Origin: Roseococcus microcysteis
GTDB lineage: Bacteria; Pseudomonadota; Alphaproteobacteria; Acetobacterales; Acetobacteraceae
Direction of reading: 5' to 3'
Length of the DNA stretch: 64,000 nucleotides
Assembly: GCF_014764365.1 (NCBI RefSeq)
Contig: NZ_CP061718.1
Location: 310,001 to 374,000 of the forward strand
A program made the position numbers and the translations under genes. Of the stretch, positions 17,635-26,345 are shown in pieces (positions within the stretch are counted from its first letter, which is position 1; each line of letters opens with the position of its first letter). Below the pieces are notes generated by a model. That model was not told the origin of the DNA. It did no database searches and worked only from the letters and a program-made list of their open reading frames with translations.

Positions 17635-18305
17635 TTGCCGCGCCTCCGCGCCACCACTTGCGCCATGATGGACAGCGCGATTTCAGGCGCCGTCACGGCG
17701 CCGATGTCCAGCCCCACCGGGGCCGCGATACGGGCGATGGCGGCATCGCCATGCCCCAGTTCCTTGAGGCGGTCCACGCGCTTCGCATGGGTGCGCCGGC
17801 TGCCAAGTGCCCCGATGTAGAAGGCGGGGCTCTTCAGCGCCACATCCAGCGCGGGGTCGTCGAGCTTCGGGTCATGCGTCAGCGTCACGATGGCCGTGCG
17901 CGTGTCGGGCGAGAGCGCCGTCATCGCCTCGTCTGGCCATTCATGGTTGAGGGTGACGCCCGCGAAGCGTTCCTCGGTGGCGAAGGCGCGGCGCGGGTCC
18001 ACGATGGTGACGTCAAAGCCCATCCCCGCCGCCATGGGCGCCAGCGCCTGTGCCACATGCACGGCGCCCACGATGACGAGGCGCAGGGGCGGGTTGTGCG
18101 GCTGGACGAACCAGGCCTCGCCCTCGCTCTCGATATTCGCGGTGCGGTCGGAATCCAGCGCCGCCTGCGCGGCCTCGGCCAGCGCACCCGGCAGCGCCTC
18201 GTCGGGCCAGAGGCATTGATGGCCGTCGGAGAGGCGCGTCAGCAGCACCACGGGGCGACCCGCCGCGCGGGCGGCGCGCAGGCTGGCCAGCAGGGAGAGT
18301 TTCAC
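17631..18305 (-). CDS. XdhC/CoxI family protein, C-terminal Rossmann part
   Basis: A 224-residue protein with the XdhC C-terminal Rossmann domain (LRLVIVGAVHVAQALAPMA, then FYIGALGSRRTHAKR and GLDIGAVTAPEIALSIMAQV). XdhC/CoxI proteins hold and sulfurate the molybdenum cofactor before insertion into the apo-enzyme. The N-terminal XdhC_CoxI domain is in the separate upstream gene, so the usual single protein is split in two here. Confidence 0.9.
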   Translation of the reverse strand: MKLSLLASLRAARAAGRPVVLLTRLSDGHQCLWPDEALPGALAEAAQAALDSDRTANIESEGEAWFVQPHNPPLRLVIVGAVHVAQALAPMAAGMGFDVTIVDPRRAFATEERFAGVTLNHEWPDEAMTALSPDTRTAIVTLTHDPKLDDPALDVALKSPAFYIGALGSRRTHAKRVDRLKELGHGDAAIARIAAPVGLDIGAVTAPEIALSIMAQVVARRRGK

Positions 18306-18616
18306 GCCAGTTTCTCCACGAAGACCTTGAGCTTCCCGCCGCAGGCCAGCCCCACCTCCCAGGCGCGCTCATCGCTGATGCCGAAATCGAGCAGTTGCGG
18401 CTGGCCGGTGCGCATCGTCTCCTGCGCCACCTCGGCCACCGCCCCCTCGATGCAGCCGCCCGAGACCGAACCCGCCATCCGCCCCGAGGCGGTGACGACC
18501 AGCATGGACCCCGCCGGCCGCGGCGAGGAACCCCAGGTTTCCACCACCGTCGCGATGGCCACCTGCTCACCGGCTTCGGCCCAGGCGGCGGCGGTTTCCA
18601 GCATGTCCTCGGTCAT
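18302..18616 (-). CDS. XdhC/CoxI family protein, N-terminal domain only
   Basis: A 104-residue protein made almost wholly of the XdhC_CoxI domain (VETWGSSPRPAGSMLVV, GSVSGGCIEGAVAEVAQE). It overlaps the Rossmann-domain gene by ATGA, and the two products probably work together on the molybdenum cofactor. The conserved Cys in SGGCIEG is the family cysteine proposed to contact the cofactor. Confidence 0.9.
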   Translation of the reverse strand: MTEDMLETAAAWAEAGEQVAIATVVETWGSSPRPAGSMLVVTASGRMAGSVSGGCIEGAVAEVAQETMRTGQPQLLDFGISDERAWEVGLACGGKLKVFVEKLA

Positions 18617-19812
18617 CGTCCGTGCTCCCGCTTGGGGGTTTCGCTCAGCGCATCCACCAGCGCCTTGAGGCTGGCGAGGTTGTGCACCGGGCGGAAGTCA
18701 TGGACATGGGGCAGCATCGCCCGGATGCCCTGGGATTTGGGTTGGAAGCCGGCGTAGCGCAACAGCGGATTCAGCCAGATCAACCGCCGGCAGGAGCGTT
18801 GCAGCCGGTCCGTGGCCTCGGCCAAGCCCCGCCCGCCCTCGCGGTCCAGCCCGTCCGTGATCAGCAGCACCACGGCTCCCTGGCCCAGCACGCGGCGGCC
18901 CCAATCCTGGTTGAAGCGTTCCAGCGCCTCGCCGATGCGCGTCCCGCCCGACCAGTCGGGGACGATGTGGCTGATCATCTCGAAGGCGATCTCGGGGTCC
19001 TTGTGGCGCAATTGCCGCGTGATGTTGGACAGCCGCGTGCCGAAGAGGAAGCTGTGCACCCGGTCGCGGTCCGCCGTCACGGCGTGCATGAAATGCAGCA
19101 GGATCTGCGCGTAGCGCGCCATGCTGCCCGAGATGTCGCAGATGGCCACCAAGGGCGGCGTCCGCTCCACCTGGCGACGCCGGGCGATGGTCGCGATCTC
19201 GCCGCCCGTGCGCGTCGCGGCACGGATGGTGGCGCGGATGTCCACGCGCGGGCCCAGGGGGTCCGGGCGGAAGCGGCGGGTGGGGCGGGCGTCCAGCGGC
19301 AGGACGAGCTTGCGGATCTCCTGCTTGGCCTGGCTGATCTCGGCGGCGCTCATCGCCTCGAAATCCATCTGCTGCAGGCGTTCGCGCTCGGACACCGTCA
19401 TGGAGGCGTCCAGCTCGCGCTTTTCCTCCTCCTCCGGAGGCGGGGGCTTGGGGCGGTCGCCCGCCATGGCCTCGGCGAGGCGCCGCCCTCCCGGCTTCGC
19501 GCGCTCCTCGGGCTTCTGGGCCTCCATCAGCGCCATGGCCGCACCCGCCCGCGCGCGCTCGGGGTCACGCCAGAACAGTTCGAAGGCGGCGTCGAAGATG
19601 TCGTTCTGCTCGTGCTTGCGCAGCAGCGTGGCCTTGAGCGCGGCGCGGAAGCCCGCCCGGCTGTCGAGCCCCGCGATGCTCAGCGCCTCCATGGCCAGCA
19701 GCGCATCGCCGGGGCCGACCTGAAGGCCGGCCCGGCGCAGCAGGCGCACGAAGGCCTGGATGTTCGGCGCGAGGGCGGCCGCCGGCCTGAGCGGCGCCGG
19801 CGGAACCTGCAT
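18613..19812 (-). CDS. coxE: CoxE-like VWA-domain protein
   Basis: A 399-residue protein. The C-terminal von Willebrand A domain has the MIDAS motif CDISGSM, then SGGTRIGEAL and LLITDGLDREGG. The middle is charged and proline-rich (PKPPPPEEEEKR). CoxE acts with the AAA protein CoxD in assembling the copper-sulfido-molybdenum site of CO dehydrogenase. An alternative GTG start at 19833 would overlap the coxD stop as GTGA, matching the overlaps in this operon. Confidence 0.9.
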   Translation of the reverse strand: MQVPPAPLRPAAALAPNIQAFVRLLRRAGLQVGPGDALLAMEALSIAGLDSRAGFRAALKATLLRKHEQNDIFDAAFELFWRDPERARAGAAMALMEAQKPEERAKPGGRRLAEAMAGDRPKPPPPEEEEKRELDASMTVSERERLQQMDFEAMSAAEISQAKQEIRKLVLPLDARPTRRFRPDPLGPRVDIRATIRAATRTGGEIATIARRRQVERTPPLVAICDISGSMARYAQILLHFMHAVTADRDRVHSFLFGTRLSNITRQLRHKDPEIAFEMISHIVPDWSGGTRIGEALERFNQDWGRRVLGQGAVVLLITDGLDREGGRGLAEATDRLQRSCRRLIWLNPLLRYAGFQPKSQGIRAMLPHVHDFRPVHNLASLKALVDALSETPKREHGR

Positions 19813-19829
19813 GGATTCGCGCGGCGGGA

Positions 19830-20726
19830 TCACGCCCGCGCGCCTTCCTTCGCCTCCGCCACCAGTCGCGCCGCCTCCTCGCCGCGCAGCTTCGCGATGT
19901 CGTCCTGGTATTTCAGCAGCACGCCGAGCGTGGCGTTCACCGCGCCGGCCTCCAGCTCCCGCGCATCCAGCGCCGCCAGGGCGTTGGCCCAATCAATGGT
20001 CTCGGCGACACCGGGCAGCTTGTAGTAGTCGCCCTGGCGCAGGCGCTGCACGAAGGCCACCACCTGGGCCGAGAGCGTCTCCGCCACCTGCGGCGCGCGC
20101 AGCGCCAGGATGGCGCGCTCGCGCGCCGCGTCGGGGTAGTCCACCCAGTGATAGAGGCAGCGCCGACGGATGGCGTCATGCACCTCGCGCGTGCGATTCG
20201 ACGTGATGATGACCACGGGCGGCGTGGCCGCATGGATGGTGCCGAGCTCGGGCACCGTGATCTGGAAGTCGCTCAGCACCTCCAGCAGGAAGGCCTCGAA
20301 GGGCTCGTCCGCGCGGTCCAGCTCATCAATGAGCAGGACGGAGGGCTCGCCCTCCAGCGCGCGCAGCAGGGGCCGCGCCTCCAAATAGCGGCGTTCGTAG
20401 ATGGAAGCTTCGAGATTGGCCGTCTCGCCCCGCGCCTCGGCCATGCGGATGGCCATGAGCTGGCGCGCATGGTTCCACTCATAGGCCGCGGCCGAGAGGT
20501 CCAGCCCGTCATAGCATTGCAGCCGCACCAGGCCGCGCGGCAGTTGCGCGGCCAGCACCTTCGCGATCTCGGTCTTGCCGGTGCCGGGCTCGCCCTCCAG
20601 AAAGAGGGGGCGGCCCATGCGCAGCGCCAGGTGGACCGTGGTGGCCAGCGCCGCATCCGCCACATAGCCGCCCGCCGCGAGCAGCGCGGTGGTGGCCGCG
20701 ACATCGGCCGGCAGCGTGGCGGTCAC
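19830..20726 (-). CDS. coxD: MoxR-family AAA ATPase, CoxD-like
   Basis: A 298-residue AAA protein. Walker A is GEPGTGKTEIAK near residues 42-53, Walker B is LLIDELDRAD, and sensor 1 is VVIITSNRTRE. CoxD in Oligotropha is a chaperone for sulfuration and copper insertion at the CO dehydrogenase active site. It overlaps coxG by ATGA and is followed by coxE. Confidence 0.92.
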   Translation of the reverse strand: MTATLPADVAATTALLAAGGYVADAALATTVHLALRMGRPLFLEGEPGTGKTEIAKVLAAQLPRGLVRLQCYDGLDLSAAAYEWNHARQLMAIRMAEARGETANLEASIYERRYLEARPLLRALEGEPSVLLIDELDRADEPFEAFLLEVLSDFQITVPELGTIHAATPPVVIITSNRTREVHDAIRRRCLYHWVDYPDAARERAILALRAPQVAETLSAQVVAFVQRLRQGDYYKLPGVAETIDWANALAALDARELEAGAVNATLGVLLKYQDDIAKLRGEEAARLVAEAKEGARA

Positions 20727-21337
20727 GTCAGGAAGATCAGGAACAGCACGAAGAGCATGGCCGCGCTGCCGATCCAGAAGACGAGAGGCATTCCAAGGAA
20801 CTCCGAAGGGATGAGGGAGAAGACCGAGATCGCGGCGGGCGCGGGCGCGGGGGCCGGCGGGGGCGCCGCGCCGGGCATCGCCACCACATGGGCCTTGGGC
20901 TCCAGGTTCGCCTTGAAGCGGTCGAAGAACTGGTCGGCCATCTGCTTGGCGGTGCTGTCAATGAGCCGCGCGCCGAGCTGCGCCATCTTGCCGCCCACCT
21001 GCGCCTTCACATGATAGCGCAGCAGGGTCTCGGTGGGGCTGACCTCGTCCAGATGGACATCGGCGCCGCCCTTGGCGAAGCCCATGGCACCGCCATTGCC
21101 CTCGCCGGTGATGGTGTAGCTGGCCGGCGGGTTGAGGTTGTCGAGCTTCACCTTCGCCGAGAACTTCGCGGCCATGGGGCCGATCTTGATGGCCAGCCGG
21201 GCCGCAAGCTCGGTCTCGGACAGTTTCTCGATGCTCTCGCAGCCCGGGATGGCGGCCTTCAGCGCCTCGGGGTCGTTCAGGGCCGCCCAGACCTCGGCGC
21301 GGGGCGCCTCGATCCGGCGCTCGCCGGACATTTCCAT
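20723..21337 (-). CDS. coxG: CoxG-family protein, membrane-anchored SRPBCC
   Basis: A 204-residue protein. Residues 1-145 form an SRPBCC/CoxG domain (MSGERRIEAPRAEVWAALNDPEALKAAIPGC region; LNPPASYTITGEGNG). A Pro-Ala linker and one C-terminal membrane helix (VFWIGSAAMLFVLFLIFLT) follow. CoxG recruits CO dehydrogenase to the membrane and may bind quinone. It is the first gene of the maturation operon. Confidence 0.92.
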   Translation of the reverse strand: MEMSGERRIEAPRAEVWAALNDPEALKAAIPGCESIEKLSETELAARLAIKIGPMAAKFSAKVKLDNLNPPASYTITGEGNGGAMGFAKGGADVHLDEVSPTETLLRYHVKAQVGGKMAQLGARLIDSTAKQMADQFFDRFKANLEPKAHVVAMPGAAPPPAPAPAPAAISVFSLIPSEFLGMPLVFWIGSAAMLFVLFLIFLT

Positions 21338-21390
21338 GGGATATCTCCTAAGCTTGTCGCGTTATTAGGGGCCGGGGCGCCCCCACGCAA

Positions 21391-21412
21391 ACCCCCCGGT
21401 GCGCCGGGGGGT
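21391..21412. other. strong palindrome between coxG and the antiporter gene
   Basis: ACCCCCCGG, TGCG, CCGGGGGGT is a perfect 9-bp stem in the 155-bp gap between divergent genes. There is no T-run and no gene ends here, so it is not a normal terminator. It could be an operator or leader hairpin. Confidence 0.4.
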
Positions 21413-21492
21413 GTCCCAAGGGCTGGAAACCGTGGTCGTTCTGTTGACGCGCGGGGTTTTTTGGGGAAAGCCTTGGCCGCTTTTTCCAGGGG

Positions 21493-22896
21493 GTGGCCTT
21501 GCGTCCGGTTCTGATCGCGCTCTTGCTCGCCTGTGTCGTCACCCCCGCCCATGCCGCGTCCATAGATGGCAGCCAGATCGGATTGATCTGGGGCCTGCCC
21601 TTCGCGGGCATCCTGCTCTCCATCGCGCTGATGCCGCTGCTGGCGCCGCATTTCTGGCACCACCACTACGGCAAGGTGGCGGCCGCCTGGGGTGCGGCCT
21701 TCCTCATTCCCTTCGCCGCCCTCTTCGGTGTGGGGGCCGCGGCGAACGAGGTCGCCTTCGTGCTGGTGGACGAGTACATCCCCTTCATCGTGCTGCTGCT
21801 GGCGCTCTACACCACGGGCGGCGGGGTGCTGCTGCGCGGCACGCTGGTGGGCACGCCGCTGACCAACACGGCCATCCTCGCCGTCGGCACCATCCTGGCC
21901 AGCATGATGGGCACCACCGGGGCCTCGATGCTGCTGATCCGCCCGTTGCTGCGCGCCAATGCGGACCGCACGCGCAAGGTGCACAGCTTCGTCTTCTTCA
22001 TCTTCCTGGTGTCGAACATCGGCGGCAGCCTGACGCCCATCGGCGACCCGCCGCTCTATCTCGGCTTCCTGAAGGGCGTGTCCTTCTTCTGGCCCACCAT
22101 CCACCTCTTCCTGCCCTTCGCCGTCTGCGCCGTGGTGCTGCTGGGCATCTACTTCCTGCTCGACACCTGGCTCTACGCGAAGGAGCCGGTGAAGCCCGGC
22201 TTCGAGGGCGCGCGCGTGCGCCTGTCCATCGAGGGCTGGGTGAATGTGGGCCTCATCCTGGTCGTGGTCTTCGGCGTGCTGCTCCAGGGCATCTGGAGCC
22301 CCGGCACCACCACCGTCCTCGGCCAGACCGTGGGGATCGAGCGGCTCGTCGCCATCGCGATCTTCCTGGCCGTCACCGCCGTCTCCATGCTGCTGACGTC
22401 GAAGTCCCTGCGCGAGGCGAACGGCTTCACCTGGGGCGCCATGGCGGAGGTGGCCAAGCTCTTCGCCGCCATCTTCCTCTGCATGGGCCCGGTCATCGCC
22501 ATCCTGAAGGCCGGCCCCGCGGGCGCCATGGCGCCGCTGGTGGCGCTGACCTCCGATGGCGCGGGCGCGCCCATCCCCTGGGTGTATTTCTGGCTGACCG
22601 GCGCGCTGTCGAGCTTCCTCGACAACGCACCCACCTACCTCGTCTTCTTCAACCTGGCGGGTGGTGATCCACAATTCCTGATGACGCAGGGCGCGGCCAC
22701 GCTCGCCGCCATCTCGGCCGGCGCGGTCTTCATGGGCGCCAACACCTATATCGGCAACGCGCCCAACTTCATGGTGAAGGCCATCGTGGAGGAGAACGGG
22801 GTGCGCATGCCCTCCTTCTTCGGCTATTTCGGTTGGGCCTGCCTGTTCCTGGTGCCGCTCTTCGTGCTGTGCACCTTCCTCTTCTTCCTCCACTGA
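21493..22896 (+). CDS. NhaD-like sodium:proton antiporter family membrane protein
   Basis: A 467-residue ion-transporter-superfamily protein with about 11-12 membrane segments and an N-terminal signal-like helix. Visible motifs are VSNIGGSLTPIGDPPLYLGFLKG and FLDNAPTYLVFFNLAGG, the two conserved half-repeats of the NhaD/ArsB/citrate group. Na+/H+ exchange is the most likely activity; a carboxylate substrate is possible. The start is GTG 21493. Confidence 0.85.
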   Translation: MALRPVLIALLLACVVTPAHAASIDGSQIGLIWGLPFAGILLSIALMPLLAPHFWHHHYGKVAAAWGAAFLIPFAALFGVGAAANEVAFVLVDEYIPFIVLLLALYTTGGGVLLRGTLVGTPLTNTAILAVGTILASMMGTTGASMLLIRPLLRANADRTRKVHSFVFFIFLVSNIGGSLTPIGDPPLYLGFLKGVSFFWPTIHLFLPFAVCAVVLLGIYFLLDTWLYAKEPVKPGFEGARVRLSIEGWVNVGLILVVVFGVLLQGIWSPGTTTVLGQTVGIERLVAIAIFLAVTAVSMLLTSKSLREANGFTWGAMAEVAKLFAAIFLCMGPVIAILKAGPAGAMAPLVALTSDGAGAPIPWVYFWLTGALSSFLDNAPTYLVFFNLAGGDPQFLMTQGAATLAAISAGAVFMGANTYIGNAPNFMVKAIVEENGVRMPSFFGYFGWACLFLVPLFVLCTFLFFLH

Positions 22897-22909
22897 CGGG
22901 AGCCCTGCC

Positions 22910-23833
22910 ATGCCCTATGTCATCGGCGCCGACCTGCCCGACCGTCCCGCCGGCGAGCGTTTCCGCGCCCTGCTGGACCGCCCGAACATCCTGCAGATGC
23001 CCGGCGCGCATCTCGGCCTGGCCGCGCTGCTGGCGCAGAAGCAGGGCTTCGAGGCGCTGTATCTCTCGGGTGCCGCCATGTCGGCCACCATGGGCCTGCC
23101 CGACCTCGGCATGATCACGGTGGAGGATGTCTGCTTCCACATCCGCCAGGTGGCGCGCGCCACCGGAATGCCGCTGCTGGTGGATGGCGACACCGGCTAT
23201 GGCGAGGCGCTGAACGTCATGCACATGGTCCGCGCCTTCGAGGATGCGGGGGCGGCCGCGGTCCACCTTGAGGACCAGCACCTTCCCAAGAAGTGCGGCC
23301 ACCTGAACGACAAGAAGCTCGCCTCCGTGGACGAGATGGCCGCCAAGGTCGCCGCCGCCCGCAAGGCGCGTCGCCACCTCTACGTCATCGCCCGCACCGA
23401 CGCGGTGGCGAGCGAGGGCATGGACGCCGCCGTGGACCGCGCCAAGCGCTACCTCGAAGCCGGCGCCGACGCCATCTTCCCCGAGGCGCTGGTCACCCGC
23501 GACATGTTCATCGAGTTCGCGCGGCGGATGCCGGGCGTGAAGCTGCTCGCCAACATGACCGAGTTCGGCCGCACCCCCTTCTTCACCGCCGCCGAATTCG
23601 AATCCATGGGCTATTCCATGGTGATCTGGCCCGTCTCGCACCTGCGCATCGCCGCCAAGGCCTGGGAAAAGCTCTACGCCCAGATCGCGGCCGAGGGCGG
23701 CACCCAGGGCGCGCTCGACCGCATGCAGACCCGGGCCGAGCTCTACGCCACCATCCGCTACCACGAATATGAGGAGCTGGACGCGAGCCTCGTTCGCACC
23801 ATCATCCCCGAGGGCATGCCGCAAAGCTCTTGA
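22910..23833 (+). CDS. prpB: methylisocitrate lyase / isocitrate lyase family
   Basis: A 307-residue PEP-mutase/ICL-superfamily protein with LLVDGDTGYGEALNV, LEDQHLPKKCGHL (the catalytic KKCGH) and LANMTEFGRTPFF. It should cleave 2-methylisocitrate to pyruvate and succinate in the methylcitrate cycle. The other prp genes are not adjacent, so the exact substrate is less certain. It lies 13 nt after the antiporter gene and overlaps the deacetylase gene. Confidence 0.9.
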   Translation: MPYVIGADLPDRPAGERFRALLDRPNILQMPGAHLGLAALLAQKQGFEALYLSGAAMSATMGLPDLGMITVEDVCFHIRQVARATGMPLLVDGDTGYGEALNVMHMVRAFEDAGAAAVHLEDQHLPKKCGHLNDKKLASVDEMAAKVAAARKARRHLYVIARTDAVASEGMDAAVDRAKRYLEAGADAIFPEALVTRDMFIEFARRMPGVKLLANMTEFGRTPFFTAAEFESMGYSMVIWPVSHLRIAAKAWEKLYAQIAAEGGTQGALDRMQTRAELYATIRYHEYEELDASLVRTIIPEGMPQSS

Positions 23834-24951
23834 GCCGCCCGCTGCTGGTGGGCAGCGAGATCTATCGCCGCTCCACCTATGGCCCCAAGCACCCGCTGGC
23901 CATCCCGCGCGTCTCCACCACGCTCGACCTCATCCGGGCGCTGGGCTGGGTGGAGCCCGCGCAATACCGCGACAGCCCCATGGCGGATGTCGCGGCGCTG
24001 ACCCGCTTTCACGACCCCGGCTACATCGCGGCCCTGCAGCGCGCCGAGGAAGCGCAGGCGGTGACGCCCGAGGACCGCGAGCGCTATCGCATCGGCGCCG
24101 ACGGCAACCCCGTCTACCGCGAGGTCTTCCGCCGCCCCGCCACCAGCGCGGGCGGCGTGCTGCTGGCCGCCGAACTCACGCGCCAGGGCGGCGTGGTGCA
24201 TGTGCCGGGCGGCGGCACGCATCATGGCCGGCGCGATCGTGGCTCCGGCTTCTGCTACGTGAACGACGCCGTGCTGGGGCTGCTCGCCTGGCTGGACCAG
24301 GGGCTGACGCGCCTTCTCTACCTCGACGTGGACGCGCATCACGGCGATGGCGTGCAGGACGCCTTCCAGGACGAGCCGCGCGTGGTCACCGTCTCCATCC
24401 ATGAGGGCGCCCGTTGGCCCTTCAGCGGCGCGGCCGAGGACATGGCCGGCGGCCAGGCCCTGAACCTGCCGGTGCCGGCGGGCTTCCATGACACCGAGAT
24501 GCGCGCGCTGCGCGAGGGGCTGATCGAACCCCTCATCGCGCGCCTCCGCCCCCAGGCCATCATGCTGCAATGCGGCTCCGACGCGCTGCTAGAGGACCCG
24601 CTTTCGCGCCTCGCCCTCTCCAACAATGCGCATCGGGACCTCGTGGCTTCGCTGCGCGGCGCGGCGCCGCGGCTGATCCTGCTGGGGGGAGGGGGCTACA
24701 ACCCCTGGTCCGTGGCCCGCTGCTGGACGCTGGCCTGGGCGGAGCTGAACGGCATCGCCCCACCGCTGCGCCTGCCGGACGCCGCCGAACAGGTGCTGCG
24801 CGGCCTCAGCTTCCACCGCGCCGCCGGCCGCAACCCCGCGCCGCACTGGTTCACCACCTTGCTCGACGCCCCGCGCGAAGGCCCCGTGCGCGCGGAGGTG
24901 CGCGCCCTGCTCGCCCGGGGGCTGCCCGAAAGCCTCTTCGCCATGGCATGA
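23830..24951 (+). CDS. histone-deacetylase-family (AcuC-like) enzyme
   Basis: A 373-residue class I HDAC-like zinc hydrolase. It shows VPGGGTHHGRRDRGSGFCYVNDA, the metal motif DVDAHHGDGVQ and LGGGGYNP. AcuC proteins deacetylate lysines of acyl-CoA synthetases. Location just after prpB fits control of propionyl- or acetyl-CoA enzymes. The start is TTG 23830, overlapping the prpB stop. Confidence 0.92.
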   Translation: MSRPLLVGSEIYRRSTYGPKHPLAIPRVSTTLDLIRALGWVEPAQYRDSPMADVAALTRFHDPGYIAALQRAEEAQAVTPEDRERYRIGADGNPVYREVFRRPATSAGGVLLAAELTRQGGVVHVPGGGTHHGRRDRGSGFCYVNDAVLGLLAWLDQGLTRLLYLDVDAHHGDGVQDAFQDEPRVVTVSIHEGARWPFSGAAEDMAGGQALNLPVPAGFHDTEMRALREGLIEPLIARLRPQAIMLQCGSDALLEDPLSRLALSNNAHRDLVASLRGAAPRLILLGGGGYNPWSVARCWTLAWAELNGIAPPLRLPDAAEQVLRGLSFHRAAGRNPAPHWFTTLLDAPREGPVRAEVRALLARGLPESLFAMA

Positions 24952-24958
24952 TGGCGCC

Positions 24959-25435
24959 ATGAAGAAGCGCCCCTTCCTGCTCGCCCTCCTGCTGGCGCCT
25001 TTCATGGCCGCCGCCCAGCCCGGCGTGGACCGCCCGCAGCCGCGCCTGCCCACGGAGCCCCTGGTCATCGTGACCCGCGACGGCGCCCGCCACACCTTCC
25101 GCACCGAGATGGCCCTCAGCCCGGACCAGCAGATGGTCGGCATGATGTTCCGCAGCAGCATGGAGCCGGATGAGGGCATGCTCTTCGACTGGGGCGCGCC
25201 GCGCGAAAGCTCCATGTGGATGCGCAACACGCTCATCTCGCTGGACATGGTGTTCATCCGCGCCGATGGCCGCATCCATCGTATCCATGAGCGCGCGACA
25301 CCGCTCAGCCTCGCCACGATAGACAGCCGCGGCCCGGTGCGCGCCACGCTGGAATTGCAGGCGGGGGCCGCCGAACGCTTCGGGCTGCGCGTCGGAGATC
25401 TGGTCGAGCACCGCATCTTCGGCACCGCCCGCTGA
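24959..25435 (+). CDS. DUF192 family protein, exported
   Basis: A 158-residue protein with a signal peptide (KKRPFLLALLLAPFMAAAQP) and a DUF192 domain, including GMMFRSSMEPDEGMLFDWG and SSMWMRNTLISLDMVFI. Its function is unknown. It is 8 nt after the deacetylase gene and 25 nt before the SDR, probably in one operon. Confidence 0.88.
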   Translation: MKKRPFLLALLLAPFMAAAQPGVDRPQPRLPTEPLVIVTRDGARHTFRTEMALSPDQQMVGMMFRSSMEPDEGMLFDWGAPRESSMWMRNTLISLDMVFIRADGRIHRIHERATPLSLATIDSRGPVRATLELQAGAAERFGLRVGDLVEHRIFGTAR

Positions 25436-25460
25436 ACGTCACCACACAAGGGAGAGAGAG

Positions 25461-26243
25461 ATGGACCTCGGCATCAAGGGGCGCAGCGCCATCGTCTGCG
25501 CGGCCAGCAAGGGGCTCGGCCGGGCCTGCGCCTTCGCGCTGGCAGGGGAGGGCGTGCGCCTCGTCATCACCGCGCGTGGGCGTGAGGCGCTGGAGGCCAC
25601 CGCCGCCGAAATCCGCGCCGCCACCGGCGCCGAGGTGACGGCCGTCGCCGGCGACATCACCACCGAGGAAGGCCGCGCCGCCGCACTCGCCGCCTGCCCG
25701 GAGCCGGACATCCTGATCAACAACGCCGGCGGCCCGCCCCCTGGCGATTTCCGCGACTGGGAGCGCGACGCCTGGATCAAGGCGCTGGACGCCAACATGC
25801 TGACGCCGATCTTCCTGATCCGCTCGGTGGTGGATGGGATGATCGCGCGGCGCTTCGGGCGCATCGTGAACATCACCTCCGCCTCGGTGAAGGCGCCCAT
25901 CCCGGCGCTGGGCATGAGCAATGGCGCGCGGGCGGGTCTGACGGGCTTCGTGGCGGGGCTGGCGCGCCAGGTAGCGGCGCACAACGTGACCATCAACGGG
26001 TTGCTGCCCGGCCCCTTCCTGACCGACCGGCTGCGCGGCAATGCGGCCGCGGCCGCGGCGAAGAGCGGCAAGACGGCCGAGGAGGAGCTGGCCGCCAACG
26101 CCGCGCGCAACCCCGCCGGCCGCCTGGGCGACCCCGACGAATTCGGCCGCGCCTGCGCCTTCCTGTGCAGCGCGCAGGCGGGCTTCATCGTGGGGCAGAA
26201 CCTCGTGATGGATGGCGGCGCGTTCAATTCCTCGATGGGCTGA
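25461..26243 (+). CDS. short-chain dehydrogenase/reductase with altered active site
   Basis: A 260-residue SDR. The cofactor site is CAASKGLGRACA in place of TGxxxGIG, and NNAGG and NITSAS are normal. Where YxxxK is expected, the alignment gives SNGAR, so the catalytic Tyr is Ser and Lys is Arg. This NGAR-type variant exists in a recognised FabG-like SDR branch, so the gene is not necessarily broken. The substrate is unknown. It is followed by a terminator. Confidence 0.88.
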   Translation: MDLGIKGRSAIVCAASKGLGRACAFALAGEGVRLVITARGREALEATAAEIRAATGAEVTAVAGDITTEEGRAAALAACPEPDILINNAGGPPPGDFRDWERDAWIKALDANMLTPIFLIRSVVDGMIARRFGRIVNITSASVKAPIPALGMSNGARAGLTGFVAGLARQVAAHNVTINGLLPGPFLTDRLRGNAAAAAAKSGKTAEEELAANAARNPAGRLGDPDEFGRACAFLCSAQAGFIVGQNLVMDGGAFNSSMG

Positions 26244-26252
26244 ACACGAAAA

Positions 26253-26278
26253 AGCCCCCGCCGTTTCCGGCGGGGGCT
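26253..26278. terminator. bidirectional terminator between convergent genes
   Basis: AGCCCCCGCCG, TTTC, CGGCGGGGGCT is a perfect 11-bp stem with flanking A residues on the SDR side. It lies between the SDR stop and the OB-fold gene stop. Confidence 0.8.
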
Positions 26279-26287
26279 GCTGGCCAG

Positions 26288-26337
26288 GCGCCTGATCCGC
26301 GGAGGCGGAATCGCCGGAGCGGTGAATCAGTCGCTCA
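26288..26337. repeat. hairpin element with TGA bulge, single copy
   Basis: This element has outer arms TGAT/ATCA and CCGC/GCGG, inner stem GGCG/CGCC with loop GAAT, GGA on both sides as an internal loop, and unpaired TGA before the last ATCA. It is nearly identical to the three tandem copies at 43421-43587. It sits beside a terminator in the 102-bp gap between convergent genes. Confidence 0.8.
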
Positions 26338-26345
26338 AAAACGTA

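Noticed and set aside
21277-22911. 544-residue frame opposite the NhaD-like gene
   Set aside because: Composition (Glu/Gly/His/Arg-rich) is typical of antisense frames, and the plus-strand protein has clear transporter motifs.
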